This document shows, piece after piece, positions 28,519 to 37,447 of a stretch of DNA of 64,000 nucleotides. The position numbers and the translations under genes were made by a program. Source of the stretch: Candidatus Mycobacterium wuenschmannii (GTDB lineage Bacteria > Actinomycetota > Actinomycetes > Mycobacteriales > Mycobacteriaceae); contig NZ_CP126981.1 of the NCBI RefSeq assembly GCF_030252325.1, positions 620,001-684,000 on the forward strand, in the 5' to 3' direction. The notes under the pieces are model-generated. The model worked only from the letters and a program-made list of their open reading frames with translations. It searched no databases and was not told the origin of the DNA. Within the stretch, counting starts at the first letter, position 1, and the number at the start of each line of letters is the position of its first letter.

Positions 28519-29403
28519 CTAATTCAGGTCGGGCGCGTGGTAGGTGTCGCACTGGTTGGGGTCACCGCTTTGGTAGCCGACGGTGAACCAGTGCTGGCGT
28601 TGCTCCGAGGAGCCGTGCGTCCACGACTCCGGGTTGACGCGGCCCGTCGACGCCTTCTGGATGCGGTCGTCGCCGACCGATGACGCCGCGGACAATGCGT
28701 CGCGAATGTCATTGTCGCTCAACGGCTCGAGGAAGGGAACGCCGGTGCTCTCCTGCTTCGTGGTGGATGCGTAGTGCGCCCACACCCCGGCGTAGCAATC
28801 GGCCTGCAACTCGGTACGCACGCCGTTGCCGCCGGCGCCCTGGGCGCCCTGCTGGGCGCGACCGAGTGAACCCTGTAGATCCTGGACGTGGTGCCCGAAC
28901 TCGTGGGCCACCACATACTCCTGCGCCAACGGCCCACCGCTGGAACCGAATTGCGTGCGCAGCACGTCGAAGAATCCGGTGTCGAAGTAGGCGGTCTTGT
29001 CGACCGGGCAGTAGAACGGACCGACCTCCGTGGTGGCCGCGCCGCAACCGGTGTCGACCTGACCGCTGAAAAGCCGGACCCTCGGCCGGGTGTAGCCGCG
29101 CATCAACTGCTTCCACACCGCGTCGACGGAGTTACCGGTCGCGACGACCCGGCATTGCACGTACTGATTGGCGTCGGCTCCGGTCTTGCACTTGCTCAGG
29201 TCGAAGCCGGGGGCGACGTCCTGGCTTGCGCTCGGCTGCGGCAGCTGGGTTGCGACCTTGCCGGGGTCGACACCGAGGAGCAATGCGACCACGAGGAACA
29301 ACAGCCCGCCCAAACCGCCGCCGATCGCAATGCCGCGCCCTCCGCCGCCACCGGATGACGCCGTCGTGCTGGTGTCGATCTGCATACCCTCGTTGAAGGT
29401 CAT
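28519..29403 (-). CDS. Neutral zinc metallopeptidase, YpfJ family (membrane anchored)
   Basis: 294 residues, like M. tuberculosis Rv2575. A Gly-rich cytoplasmic N-terminus precedes one membrane helix (GIAIGGGLGGLLFLVVALLLGVDPG, about 25-48). The catalytic domain has the zincin motif VVAHEFGHHVQ (HExxH, about residue 165), an upstream FYCPVDKTAYFDTGFF block and a downstream ADCYAGVWAHYA with the third-ligand Glu/Asp region, the typical YpfJ/PF04228 layout. Substrate unknown. Ends 1 bp from the radical SAM stop (convergent) and starts 20 bp from the divergent carboxylesterase. Confidence 0.93.
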   Translation of the reverse strand: MTFNEGMQIDTSTTASSGGGGGRGIAIGGGLGGLLFLVVALLLGVDPGKVATQLPQPSASQDVAPGFDLSKCKTGADANQYVQCRVVATGNSVDAVWKQLMRGYTRPRVRLFSGQVDTGCGAATTEVGPFYCPVDKTAYFDTGFFDVLRTQFGSSGGPLAQEYVVAHEFGHHVQDLQGSLGRAQQGAQGAGGNGVRTELQADCYAGVWAHYASTTKQESTGVPFLEPLSDNDIRDALSAASSVGDDRIQKASTGRVNPESWTHGSSEQRQHWFTVGYQSGDPNQCDTYHAPDLN

Positions 29404-29422
29404 CGCATTCTCCGTTGCGGTT

Positions 29423-30961
29423 ATGGCCTGGCCCGACGAGATCAGCTTTGCACACTACGATTCGGGCGTGCCCGGGGTTGCCGAAGTTCTCACCCTCGCG
29501 CGTACCGCACTCGGCGATCTGCGCGGCACGGTGGAGGGCGGTGTCGCGGTGTGGCGCGGGGTGCCATACGCGGAACAACCCGTCGGCGACCGGCGATTCG
29601 CCGCGCCCGCGACGGTGCGGCCGTGGACCGGTGTGCGCGAGGCCGTCACGCACGCCCCCCTCCCGCCGCAGAGCCGATCGATGGTCGCAGGCGACCGGAA
29701 CGACCCGAAGATTCGCGACGAGGCCTGCCTGACGGTGACGATCTGGTCGCCGGACCCATCGGCTTCGCTGCCGGTGATGGTGTGGATTCCCGGCGGCGCA
29801 TTCCTCAACGGCGCCGGACAACTTCAGCTCTACAACGGCTCACGGCTGTCCGCCAACGGCAACGTCGTCGTCGTCAACGTCACGTACCGGGTGGGGGTTT
29901 TCGGTGGTTTCGAACTCGGCTCCCTCGGTGACGGGTTCGACGACAACCTGTGCCTGCGTGATCAGATCGCGGCACTGAACTGGGTCCGCGACCACATCGC
30001 GGCATTCGGCGGCGACGCCGACCGGGTCACCGTTTTCAGCGAATCCGCAGGTGCCACTTCGGTTTTGGCTCTGATGGCCAGCCCGGCCGCCACGGGCCTG
30101 TTTGCCCGCGCGATAGCCCAGAGCCCGGCGCTGCCGTTGATGGCCGACCGCAACGCCAGGGCCGAGCAGGCGGCCCGCTTTCTCGATCATCTCGGGACGA
30201 CGCCGGCTGAGGTGAAGGCCCTGCCGCAGCGTGAATTGCGCCGCGCCGCAGGACAATTGCAGCTTGCCAGTGTGGTGTCGTCGCCCACCCTGGCGCATGG
30301 TCTGACCTACGGAGTTGATCTGCTGCCACGCCACCCGGTCGAGGCGGCGAGAGCCGGTGCGACGGCCCGGATCCCGCTGATCATCGGAAGCAACCGGCGG
30401 GAGGCGGCACTGTTCGCGCGCGACAAGCCGCCGATGCTGCCAACCACGCCGGACACCGTCGATCGCTATTTGAGCCGGTATGGCCCCCAGGCGCGCGCGA
30501 GGCTGCTGGCCGCGTACCCGGGATATCCGCGCCGCCGCACGCTGGAGACGATCGGCGCCGACGCGATGTTCGTCGCCGACACGTGGGCGTTCGCCGACGC
30601 CCACAGCGCAGTGGCCCCGACCTACGCTTACCGCTTCGACCACGCGCCTGCCACCCTGCGGATGACCGGGCTGGGCGCGGTGCACGGTAGCGAAATCGTC
30701 CACATACTGCGAACTTACGATTCACACCTGGTCAGACGGTTGCACCCGCTGGGCGCATGGCTGACGCCCCCGGTGGGGCGTCGGATGCAGCGGGCCTGGC
30801 TCGAGTTCGCGACGGCCGGGGGAGAGGTGCCCCTGTGGTCGGGCGACTGGCCACGGTATGACCCCGGCAGGCGGGCAACTCGAGTCTTTCGCACGACGGC
30901 GGACGCCGTGGTCGACGACCCGGACGGGCCGCGCCGCGCCGCGTGGCAGGGCATCGGCTGA
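29423..30961 (+). CDS. Type B carboxylesterase
   Basis: 512 residues of the cholinesterase/carboxylesterase fold. Family landmarks: LGDLRGTVEGGVAVWRGVPYAEQPVGDRRF, DEACLTVTIWSP, VWIPGGAFLNG (oxyanion hole), DQIAALNWVRDHIAAFGGDADRVTVFSESAGA with the catalytic Ser, and VHGSEIVHI with the catalytic His. The nucleophile pentapeptide reads S-E-S-A-G instead of the usual G-E-S-A-G. Hydrolyses esters; natural substrate unknown. Start is taken at the ATG 29423, the nearest Met to the conserved region; a GTG at 29468 would give 497 residues. No clear Shine-Dalgarno is seen for either. Confidence 0.9.
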   Translation: MAWPDEISFAHYDSGVPGVAEVLTLARTALGDLRGTVEGGVAVWRGVPYAEQPVGDRRFAAPATVRPWTGVREAVTHAPLPPQSRSMVAGDRNDPKIRDEACLTVTIWSPDPSASLPVMVWIPGGAFLNGAGQLQLYNGSRLSANGNVVVVNVTYRVGVFGGFELGSLGDGFDDNLCLRDQIAALNWVRDHIAAFGGDADRVTVFSESAGATSVLALMASPAATGLFARAIAQSPALPLMADRNARAEQAARFLDHLGTTPAEVKALPQRELRRAAGQLQLASVVSSPTLAHGLTYGVDLLPRHPVEAARAGATARIPLIIGSNRREAALFARDKPPMLPTTPDTVDRYLSRYGPQARARLLAAYPGYPRRRTLETIGADAMFVADTWAFADAHSAVAPTYAYRFDHAPATLRMTGLGAVHGSEIVHILRTYDSHLVRRLHPLGAWLTPPVGRRMQRAWLEFATAGGEVPLWSGDWPRYDPGRRATRVFRTTADAVVDDPDGPRRAAWQGIG

Positions 30962-30984
30962 CCTCGCCGTCGGCCTCTGGCCGA

Positions 30985-31866
30985 TCAGCCCGGGCCGTCG
31001 CTGGTCGCGGCCAGCAGCGGCACCAGGATGTCGCTGATCGGTGTCGCGATGCCGTGGACCCGGGCCTTGCGGACGATCACGCCGTTGCGGATGTCCCATT
31101 CCTGCGGACGGCCGGCCTCGCGGTCGGCGAGCATCGAGGTGCCCATGTCGGTCGGCGCCTGCTGGAACATCTCGACCGTCCCGTCCGCGACGTCGTCGCC
31201 CAGTTGCGCACCCTCGGCGCGTGCGACGGCAAGGCACTCGCGCGCGTAGCGGGTGGCGAAGTCGGCCAGGTCGTTGCGACGAAACATCCCGGCTCGCCGG
31301 CCGGTCAGCACCATCAGCCCGGCGACGGCGTTCACCAACAGCTTGCGCCACGCGGCGGTGACGAAGTCGGGATCGCAGTCGGCCTCACCGCCGGCGGCCC
31401 GCCACAGGTCGGCGAAGGTGGTCGCGGCCGTCCCGGTCGGCAGCGTCAGCCGCGCGGCGGTGCGCAGCCGGACCCAGCCGTCGGGCTGCGTTTCGGCCGA
31501 GAACCAGACGATGCCGGGAATGACGGCCGCCATCGCGCAGAGCGGCTGCACCTGCTCGACCTGCTCGACGCCGTTCTGCAGCACCACGACGATCGTGTTC
31601 TCGTCGCACAACGGCCCGAGCCACCGTCCTGCCGCCGGATTCTGCGTCGCCTTGACCGCCAGCAGCACGACGCCGGCCGGGCCGGTGATGTCGGCCGGAT
31701 CGGTGCAGACCGGGCCCGGCACCGTGATCGGCTCGGCCCCGTCGGGTCGCACCTCGATCCGCGATCGCGGGGTCCGGCCGCATACCTGCACCGCGTGCCC
31801 GGCGGCGGACAGGTAGGCGGCGACCGTCGTGCCAACAGCGCCGGGGCCGACCACTGCAATATCCAT
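30985..31866 (-). CDS. 2-dehydropantoate 2-reductase-like protein (PanE/ApbA family)
   Basis: 293 residues. N-terminal Rossmann motif VVGPGAVGTTVAAYL (about 5-19), the NADP-ribose loop CGRTPRS, and VLLAVKATQNPA, where the Lys is part of the family active site; the C-terminal helical domain has WRKLLVNAVAGLMVLTGRRAG (Lys-x-x-x-Asn pattern). Such enzymes reduce ketopantoate to pantoate for CoA synthesis, but mycobacteria carry several paralogues and this locus (like Rv2573) may act on another 2-keto acid. Divergent from aspS. Confidence 0.87.
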   Translation of the reverse strand: MDIAVVGPGAVGTTVAAYLSAAGHAVQVCGRTPRSRIEVRPDGAEPITVPGPVCTDPADITGPAGVVLLAVKATQNPAAGRWLGPLCDENTIVVVLQNGVEQVEQVQPLCAMAAVIPGIVWFSAETQPDGWVRLRTAARLTLPTGTAATTFADLWRAAGGEADCDPDFVTAAWRKLLVNAVAGLMVLTGRRAGMFRRNDLADFATRYARECLAVARAEGAQLGDDVADGTVEMFQQAPTDMGTSMLADREAGRPQEWDIRNGVIVRKARVHGIATPISDILVPLLAATSDGPG

Positions 31867-31891
31867 AGCAGTCCCCGAAATTACCCGCCTC

Positions 31892-31897
31892 TAGACT
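31892..31897 (+). promoter_or_regulatory. Possible -10 element (TAGACT) of aspS
   Basis: TAGACT fits the mycobacterial -10 pattern TAnnnT and lies 35 bp before the aspS GTG in the short divergent gap. No convincing -35 is seen. Confidence 0.3.
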
Positions 31898-31931
31898 GGG
31901 CTGTCGTTCCCACCGTTCGCGAGGAGTATTT

Positions 31932-33716
31932 GTGCTGCGCAGTCACGCCGCTGGTTCATTGCGGGCCACCGACGCCGGTCAACGGGTGACCCTGGCCGGT
32001 TGGGTCGCGCGCCGGCGCGACCACGGCGGGGTGATCTTCATCGACCTGCGCGACGCCACCGGGGTCTCGCAGGTGGTGTTCCGTGCCGACGATGTGCTCG
32101 AGCAGGCCCACCGGCTGCGCGCCGAGTTCTGTGTCGCCGTCGAAGGCGTGGTCGAAATCCGCCCAGAGGGCAACGCCAACACCGACATCGCGACCGGCGA
32201 GATCGAGGTCAACGCGACCACCCTGACGGTGCTCAACGAGAGCGCGCCGCTGCCGTTCCAGCTCGACGAGACGGCCGGCGAGGAAGCCCGCCTGAAGTAC
32301 CGCTACCTGGATCTACGCCGCGAGGGTCCGGGTAACGCAATTCGGTTGCGCTCGAAGGTGAATGCCGCTGCCCGCGCGGTGCTGGACCGGCACGACTTCG
32401 TCGAGATCGAGACGCCGACGATGACGCGGTCGACGCCCGAGGGCGCGCGTGACTTCCTGATACCCGCCCGCCTGCGGCCCGGCACGTTCTACGCCCTGCC
32501 ACAGAGCCCGCAGCTGTTCAAGCAGCTGCTGATGGTGGCCGGCATGGAGAGGTACTACCAAATCGCCCGCTGTTACCGGGACGAGGACTTCCGCGCGGAC
32601 CGTCAGCCGGAATTCACCCAGCTCGACCTGGAGATGAGCTTCGTCGATCAGGACGACGTCATCGCGCTAACTGAGGAACTCCTGACCGCGATCTGGAAGC
32701 TGATCGGCTACGACGTGCCGACGCCGCTGCCACGCATCAGCTATGACGAGGCGCTGCGCCGCTTCGGCTCGGACAAGCCGGACCTGCGGTTCGGAGTCGA
32801 GCTCGTCGAGTGCACGGAGCTGTTCTCCGACACCACATTTCGCGTGTTCCAGGCGCCCTATGTCGGGGCCGTGGTGATGTCCGGCGGTGCGTCGCAGCCG
32901 CGTCGCACCCTGGATGGCTGGCAGGAGTTCGCGAAGCAACGCGGCCACAAGGGCCTGGCCTATGTCCTGGTCGGTGAGGACGGCACGCTGGGCGGGCCGG
33001 TCGCCAAGAATCTCTCCGATGCCGAACGCGACGGCCTGACCGCGCACGTCGGCGCGCAACCCGGCGACTGCATCTTCTTCGCGGCGGGTCCGGCGAAGCA
33101 GGCGCGCGCCCTTCTCGGTGCCACGCGCATCGAGATCGCCAAGCGTCTCGACCTGATCGACCCGACCACCTGGGCCTTCACCTGGGTCGTCGACTTTCCG
33201 CTGTTCGAACCGGCCGACGACGCCACCGCCGCGGGCGACGTCGCGGTGGGCAGCGGCGCGTGGACCGCGGTGCACCACGCCTTCACCTCGCCCAAGGCCG
33301 AGTCGGAGGCGACCTTCGACACCGACCCCGGTCGCGCGCTGGCCGACGCCTACGACATCGTCTGCAACGGCAACGAGATCGGCGGGGGCTCGATTCGTAT
33401 TCACCGCCGCGATGTCCAGGAGCGCGTCTTCGCGATGATGGGCATCGGCGCCGCCGAGGCTCAGGAGAAGTTCGGATTCCTGTTGGACGCGTTCGCTTTC
33501 GGCGCACCGCCGCACGGTGGGCTCGCGCTCGGCTGGGACCGCATCGTCGCGCTGCTCGCCGGGCTGGACTCCATCCGCGAGGTGATCGCGTTCCCGAAGT
33601 CCGGCGGCGGCGTCGACCCGCTGACCGACGCTCCGGCGCCGATCACCGCTCAGCAGCGCAAGGAATCGGGCATCGACGCCAAACCCGAGGCCGCGAAACC
33701 GCAACCAGGGCAGTGA
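31932..33716 (+). CDS. aspS: Aspartyl-tRNA synthetase (probably non-discriminating type)
   Basis: 594 residues, class II synthetase; GTG start at 31932 with GAGGAG upstream. N-terminal OB-fold anticodon domain ([26 protein letters not shown]), motif 2 [29 protein letters not shown], a bacterial GAD insertion domain, and motif 3 [16 protein letters not shown]. Size is that of bacterial-type AspRS. In mycobacteria, which lack AsnRS, AspRS also charges tRNA-Asn and GatCAB amidates the product; that dual role is from general knowledge, not visible here. Confidence 0.97.
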   Translation: MLRSHAAGSLRATDAGQRVTLAGWVARRRDHGGVIFIDLRDATGVSQVVFRADDVLEQAHRLRAEFCVAVEGVVEIRPEGNANTDIATGEIEVNATTLTVLNESAPLPFQLDETAGEEARLKYRYLDLRREGPGNAIRLRSKVNAAARAVLDRHDFVEIETPTMTRSTPEGARDFLIPARLRPGTFYALPQSPQLFKQLLMVAGMERYYQIARCYRDEDFRADRQPEFTQLDLEMSFVDQDDVIALTEELLTAIWKLIGYDVPTPLPRISYDEALRRFGSDKPDLRFGVELVECTELFSDTTFRVFQAPYVGAVVMSGGASQPRRTLDGWQEFAKQRGHKGLAYVLVGEDGTLGGPVAKNLSDAERDGLTAHVGAQPGDCIFFAAGPAKQARALLGATRIEIAKRLDLIDPTTWAFTWVVDFPLFEPADDATAAGDVAVGSGAWTAVHHAFTSPKAESEATFDTDPGRALADAYDIVCNGNEIGGGSIRIHRRDVQERVFAMMGIGAAEAQEKFGFLLDAFAFGAPPHGGLALGWDRIVALLAGLDSIREVIAFPKSGGGVDPLTDAPAPITAQQRKESGIDAKPEAAKPQPGQ

Positions 33717-33766
33717 TTCTGCGCGCCGCGACGATGCAAGCGAAGCGATGAGGAGGAGCGGCGCAA

Positions 33767-34204
33767 ATGCCTGAGGGATTTCCTGACAACGAGTCGATCA
33801 AGACGTTCAACCAGAGCATCGCCGACGAGTTCCGCGCCAACGACGGCAAGGTCGGCGGCCAGTTCGAGGGCGCCAACCTGCTGCTGCTGACCACGACGGG
33901 CGCCAAGTCCGGTCAGCCGCGGGTGTCACCCCTGGCGTACTTCCGCATCGACGGAAAGCTGGTCGTCATCGGCTCGTTCGCCGGCGCCGACGTCGACCCC
34001 GCGTGGGTACACAACCTGCGCGCCAACCCGTCGGCCCGCATCGAGGTCGGAGCCGAAACCAGCGACGTCGTCGCCCGCGAGTTGCCGGCCGCCGAGCGAG
34101 ACGAGCTGTTTCCGAAGATCACAGCCGTTGCCTCCGGGTTCGCCGAGTACCAGGCGAAGACATCCCGGGTCATCCCACTCTTCGAGCTGCAACCGACCGG
34201 TTAG
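33767..34204 (+). CDS. Deazaflavin (F420)-dependent nitroreductase family protein (Ddn-like)
   Basis: 145 residues, split beta-barrel fold of the Ddn/F420H(2)-dependent reductase family: NLLLLTTTGAKSGQPRVSPLAYF (the TTG-x-KSG phosphate-binding element), VVIGSFAGADVDPAWVHNLRANPSARIEVG (the P-x-W-x-x-NL-x-A-NP signature) and a C-terminal FAEYQAKTSRVIPLFEL. ATG at 33767 follows AGGAGGAGCGG. Members reduce quinones, nitroimidazoles or other acceptors with F420H2; the substrate here is unknown. Lies downstream of aspS with a 50-bp gap, perhaps cotranscribed. Confidence 0.92.
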   Translation: MPEGFPDNESIKTFNQSIADEFRANDGKVGGQFEGANLLLLTTTGAKSGQPRVSPLAYFRIDGKLVVIGSFAGADVDPAWVHNLRANPSARIEVGAETSDVVARELPAAERDELFPKITAVASGFAEYQAKTSRVIPLFELQPTG

Positions 34205-34303
34205 CCCCACCGGATAGTTAGCCCGTCAACCGACCCCTCGAAACACACGGTCACGGGGCTATCACGGCACCGATCACAGGCCGGTCACGCCGCCGGCGGT
34301 GAC

Positions 34304-34732
34304 CTAGTGCGGAACCAACGACATGATCGTCTGCAGCGTGCCCCGCACCGGGTGCAGGAAGATGTTCACGATCTGGATCGGGAACAGCTGACCGTTGCCG
34401 CCGCACTTGGGCCACGCGCCGGGCCCCTGCGTGGCCAGCACGCGATTGGCCACCGCGATCTGTTGCTCGCGCGAGGCCATCGCCGGATCGCCGATGCCAC
34501 CGTTCGCGGCCCAGGTAGACGGCTTGAATTGCAGACCGCCGTAGAAGCCGTTGCCGGTATTGGCGTGCCAGTTGCCACCCGATTCGCACTGCGCGACGGC
34601 GTCCCAGTTCATCCCGTCCGCGTAGGCCACGCCGGTGGTCGGATTGACCAGCAGCGTCATACCCAGGACGACCAGTGCGGCTATCACCAGGTGCTTGCAC
34701 ATCGTGCTCAGAAGCCCACCTAAATGACTCAT
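34304..34732 (-). CDS. Resuscitation-promoting factor (Rpf family)
   Basis: 142 residues. Signal peptide or N-terminal helix KHLVIAALVVLGMTLLVNPTTGVAYA, then the compact Rpf domain MNWDAVAQCESGGNWHANTGNGFYGGLQFKPSTWAANGG, in which the Glu after C is the catalytic residue of this lysozyme-like transglycosylase fold, and two Cys make the family disulfide. The domain ends with KCGGNGQLF, followed by a 25-residue tail. Cleaves peptidoglycan during regrowth from dormancy. The closest size class is RpfC/RpfE-like; paralogue identity is not certain. Start at 34732 is the first Met; Met11 (34702) is an alternative. Confidence 0.93.
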   Translation of the reverse strand: MSHLGGLLSTMCKHLVIAALVVLGMTLLVNPTTGVAYADGMNWDAVAQCESGGNWHANTGNGFYGGLQFKPSTWAANGGIGDPAMASREQQIAVANRVLATQGPGAWPKCGGNGQLFPIQIVNIFLHPVRGTLQTIMSLVPH

Positions 34733-34866
34733 TTAACAGGTCTAACAAGCAGGCGTTAAAGGAGTCAATGAGTGGGGCTTTAGTAATTAATGAGATTAAA
34801 GTTTAATAACGCTATTTGTGTTGCTATTGGGAATTGGTGTCAATCAGTGAGCATATTGGTGCACTT

Positions 34867-34884
34867 TATAACTACTGAGTTATA
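34867..34884. promoter_or_regulatory. Inverted repeat upstream of rpf, possible operator
   Basis: TATAACT-ACTG-AGTTATA, perfect 7-bp arms with a 4-bp centre, 135 bp before the rpf start inside the AT-rich island. AT-richness raises the chance of random palindromes. Confidence 0.35.
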
Positions 34885-34936
34885 TGAGTAACAAGTTATC
34901 TTGCCGTGATGGAGTAAATTAGAGTGACGTGTGATG

Positions 34937-34960
34937 CTTCTGTTACTCAAGTGACAGAAG
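34937..34960 (-). terminator. Hairpin after the YjbR-like gene
   Basis: Eleven-base arms CTTCTGTTACT and AGTGACAGAAG pair with one G:T wobble, 16 bp beyond the stop of the minus-strand YjbR-like gene. No T-run follows, so it would be a tail-less mycobacterial-type terminator or a structured element. Confidence 0.45.
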
Positions 34961-34975
34961 GTGCCACCACGAGGG

Positions 34976-35365
34976 CTATCGGGCTTGCCCCAAAAACTCC
35001 TGGACCAGGCGTTTTGGCGCTTGCGTGAGCCAGGCGTCCACGATCAGCTCCCGCAGGCCGCGCCGGTCGATCGTCGCCAACCGGACCAACACCGCCGGAT
35101 AGCCGTCGAAGTGCGGCGTTGTGAAGTACACCGCGGGTTCGTCGGCGATCAACGCGAACTTGACGCCCTCGTCGGCCACCCGCACACCGAGGATGTCGCC
35201 ATCCGGCGCCTCGACACCACGCGCGGACAGGGCCTCCCGATCCGAAGCGCGCAGCGGGCGTTCCCACGCGATCAGCTTCTTGCCGACCCGCCATTCGTGC
35301 GGGGAGCGCTCCTCGGTGAGTTGCAACTCGCCGACGACCCCGGCGACGTCGTCCCAGGTGGCCAT
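34976..35365 (-). CDS. YjbR/MmcQ-family protein
   Basis: 129 residues from the ATG at 35365 (MATWDDVAGVVGEL), the length I recall for M. tuberculosis Rv2570; an upstream Met at 35386 would add seven residues with no better signal. The fold elements are visible: W-x-V-G-K-K-L-I-A-W-E (beta strand with basic residues), VKFALIADEPAVYFTTPHFDGYPAVLVRL and the C-terminal LIVDAWLTQAPKRLVQEF, all typical of the CyaY-like YjbR family. These proteins were described as double-wing DNA-binding-like, but no function is established. Divergent from the transglutaminase gene. Confidence 0.85.
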   Translation of the reverse strand: MATWDDVAGVVGELQLTEERSPHEWRVGKKLIAWERPLRASDREALSARGVEAPDGDILGVRVADEGVKFALIADEPAVYFTTPHFDGYPAVLVRLATIDRRGLRELIVDAWLTQAPKRLVQEFLGQAR

Positions 35366-35451
35366 GACCCATTGTGCTCCCGACACGGCTGCCAGGGGGC
35401 GGATCAGGCTGCGCCGCTGCGAGCGGCGGTGGGCGTCACTAGTGTTGCAGC

Positions 35452-36396
35452 GTGACGTCGTTGAGCCCGGCCGGCGACTCGCCGGGTGTCGGGGCGCGGT
35501 ACCGGATCACCCATCGCACCGAATACAGCTACTCCGATGTGGTGACCAGTTCCTACGGCCGCGGCTTCCTCACCCCACGCGACCTGCTGCGGCAGCGCTG
35601 CTTGTTCCATGAGCTGCAGATCTCGCCGACGCCCGCGGACAGCTCGACGAGCCCGGACACCTTCGGCAACATCAGTTCGTATTTCCATGTCACCGAGCCG
35701 CACCAGACGCTGACCGTCACTAGCGAGTCGGTCGTGGAGGTCTACCCGTCGCCGCCGGAACGCTGGGGCGGTGGACCGGCGCTGGCGCCGTGGGAGCAGG
35801 CCCGCCCCGTCGGCGTTCGCGGCGCGCTGGCGACCGAGTTCGCACTCGACCTCAATCCACCCGAGATCACCGACAGTGTCCGCGAATACGCCGCACCGAG
35901 CTTTGCGCCGGGACGACCACTCGGTGAGGTGCTGCGCGACCTCACGACACGCATCTACACCGATTTCACCTATCGCTCCGGCTCGACAACGGTATCCACC
36001 GGAGTCAACGAGGTTCTGAAGGCGCGCGAGGGGGTATGTCAGGACTTCGCGCGGCTCGCAATCGCCTGTCTGCGCGCCAACGGTTTGGCTGCCAGCTACG
36101 TGTCCGGCTACTTGGCCACCAACCCCCCGCCAGGGAAGGAACGCATGATCGGAATCGACGCGACCCACGCCTGGGCCGCGGTCTGGACGCCGCAGCCGCC
36201 CGGCCAATTCGAGTGGCTGGGGCTGGATCCCACCAACGACCAGATGGTCGACGAGCGTTACGTGATCGTCGGGCGGGGTCGCGATTACGCCGACGTGCCG
36301 CCGTTGCGCGGCATCATCTACACCAATTCCAAGACCAGCGTCATAGACGTCGCGGTCGACGTTGCACCGTACGAAGGTGACGAGCTTTATGCGTGA
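35452..36396 (+). CDS. Transglutaminase-like protein, Rv2569c family
   Basis: 314 residues; GTG start at 35452. Begins with YRITHRTEYSYSDVVTSSYGRGFLTPRD, the N-terminal beta domain typical of bacterial transglutaminase-like proteins. The catalytic triad region is GVCQDFARLAIACLRANGLAASYVSGYL (Cys), DATHAWAAVWTP (His) and GLDPTNDQ (Asp). No signal peptide, so likely cytosolic. Probable amide-bond hydrolase or peptidase rather than a cross-linker. Its stop overlaps the start of the zinc-peptidase gene. Paralogous to the N-terminal part of the large protein at 40120-43458, and faces the ATP-grasp/alpha-E genes. Confidence 0.92.
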   Translation: MTSLSPAGDSPGVGARYRITHRTEYSYSDVVTSSYGRGFLTPRDLLRQRCLFHELQISPTPADSSTSPDTFGNISSYFHVTEPHQTLTVTSESVVEVYPSPPERWGGGPALAPWEQARPVGVRGALATEFALDLNPPEITDSVREYAAPSFAPGRPLGEVLRDLTTRIYTDFTYRSGSTTVSTGVNEVLKAREGVCQDFARLAIACLRANGLAASYVSGYLATNPPPGKERMIGIDATHAWAAVWTPQPPGQFEWLGLDPTNDQMVDERYVIVGRGRDYADVPPLRGIIYTNSKTSVIDVAVDVAPYEGDELYA

Positions 36397-37444
36397 CTTC
36401 CACTGCCCCAACTGCGGGCAGCGCCTGACCTTCGAGAACTCCGCCTGCCTGGCCTGTGGCAGCGCGCTGGGATTCTCGCTCGACGAGATGGCGTTGCTGG
36501 TGATCACCACCGGTGACGACGCCGATCGTGCGGGCTTCGTGAGCGCCAGCGAGTACGAGTTATGCGCCAATCGTCATCTCGCGAAGTGCAATTGGCTCGT
36601 CCCGATCCGGACGCCGACGTGGTTGTGCCCGTCGTGCGTGCTCACCATCGAGCGGCCCAACGACACGGACAGCGCGGGCCTGGTCGAGTTCGCCCGGGCC
36701 GAGGCGGCCAAGCGCAGGCTGGTCGCCGAGTTGCAGGAGTTGAAGCTGCCGATCATCGGCCGCGACCAAGATGCCGACTACGGGCTGGCCTACCGGCTGC
36801 TGTCCAGCGCACACGAGAAGGTGATGACCGGACATCAAAACGGCGTCATCACACTGGATTTGGCCGAGGGTAACGATGTGCATCGCGAGCAGTTGAGGGT
36901 CGAGATGGACGAGCCGTACCGGACCCTGCTCGGGCACTTTCGCCATGAGGTCGGCCATTACTACTACTACCGGCTGATCGCTCCTTCCGCTGACTACCTG
37001 GCGCGGTTCAACGAGCTGTTCGGTGACCCAGACGCTGATTACCAGGCGGCGCTGGACCGGCACTACAACGAGGGTGCCCCCGCGGGGTGGGAAGCCACCT
37101 ACGTCTCGTCGTACGCGACCATGCATCCGGCCGAGGACTGGGCCGAGACGTTCGCGCACTACCTGCACATCCGCGACACCCTTGACACCGCGGCGTGGTC
37201 GGGCTTCGCCCCGGCGACAGCGACTTTCGACCGGCCGGTGCTGGGTCCGAGCGCGTTCATGACCATTATCGACATGTGGTTGCCGGTGTCGTGGTCGCTG
37301 AACATGGTCAACCGCTCGATGGGTCACGACGACCTGTATCCGTTCGTGTTACCGATCGCGGTGCTGGAGAAGATGAAGTTCATTCACAACGTGATCGACG
37401 AGATCACCGCGGTCTCGGGAAGGCGTGACCCGGTCAGCGCCTGA
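36389..37444 (+). CDS. Zinc-ribbon / putative zinc metallopeptidase, Rv2568c family
   Basis: 351 residues from the ATG at 36389, which overlaps the transglutaminase stop by 8 bp and puts the conserved RDFHCPNCG at the N-terminus. Residues 5-24 form a zinc ribbon (CPNCG...CLACG), and a third Cys pair, CPSC, follows at about 75. The catalytic domain has HFRHEVGHYYYYRL, an HExGH metallopeptidase motif, and downstream HPAEDWAETFAHYLHI with a candidate third ligand. Translational coupling with the transglutaminase suggests that both act on the same peptide or amide substrate. Convergent with the ATP-grasp/alpha-E gene. Confidence 0.9.
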   Translation: MRDFHCPNCGQRLTFENSACLACGSALGFSLDEMALLVITTGDDADRAGFVSASEYELCANRHLAKCNWLVPIRTPTWLCPSCVLTIERPNDTDSAGLVEFARAEAAKRRLVAELQELKLPIIGRDQDADYGLAYRLLSSAHEKVMTGHQNGVITLDLAEGNDVHREQLRVEMDEPYRTLLGHFRHEVGHYYYYRLIAPSADYLARFNELFGDPDADYQAALDRHYNEGAPAGWEATYVSSYATMHPAEDWAETFAHYLHIRDTLDTAAWSGFAPATATFDRPVLGPSAFMTIIDMWLPVSWSLNMVNRSMGHDDLYPFVLPIAVLEKMKFIHNVIDEITAVSGRRDPVSA

Positions 37445-37447
37445 GAG

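Larger units (their letters stand above)
34733..34975. other. AT-rich island between rpf and the YjbR-like gene
   Basis: About 34741-34935 is strikingly AT-rich for this genome, with repeated ATTAA/TTAAT motifs. It carries an 18-bp inverted repeat (34867-34884) and, toward the YjbR-like gene, a near-perfect 24-bp hairpin (34937-34960). It must contain the rpf promoter. No riboswitch pattern I know is visible. AT-rich segments of this kind are usual Lsr2 binding sites in mycobacteria (inference). Confidence 0.6.

Noticed and set aside
34733..34975. c-di-AMP (ydaO) riboswitch upstream of rpf, known for rpfA in other mycobacteria
   Set aside because: The region is AT-rich and lacks the conserved GC-rich core segments; nothing like the ydaO motif is visible.
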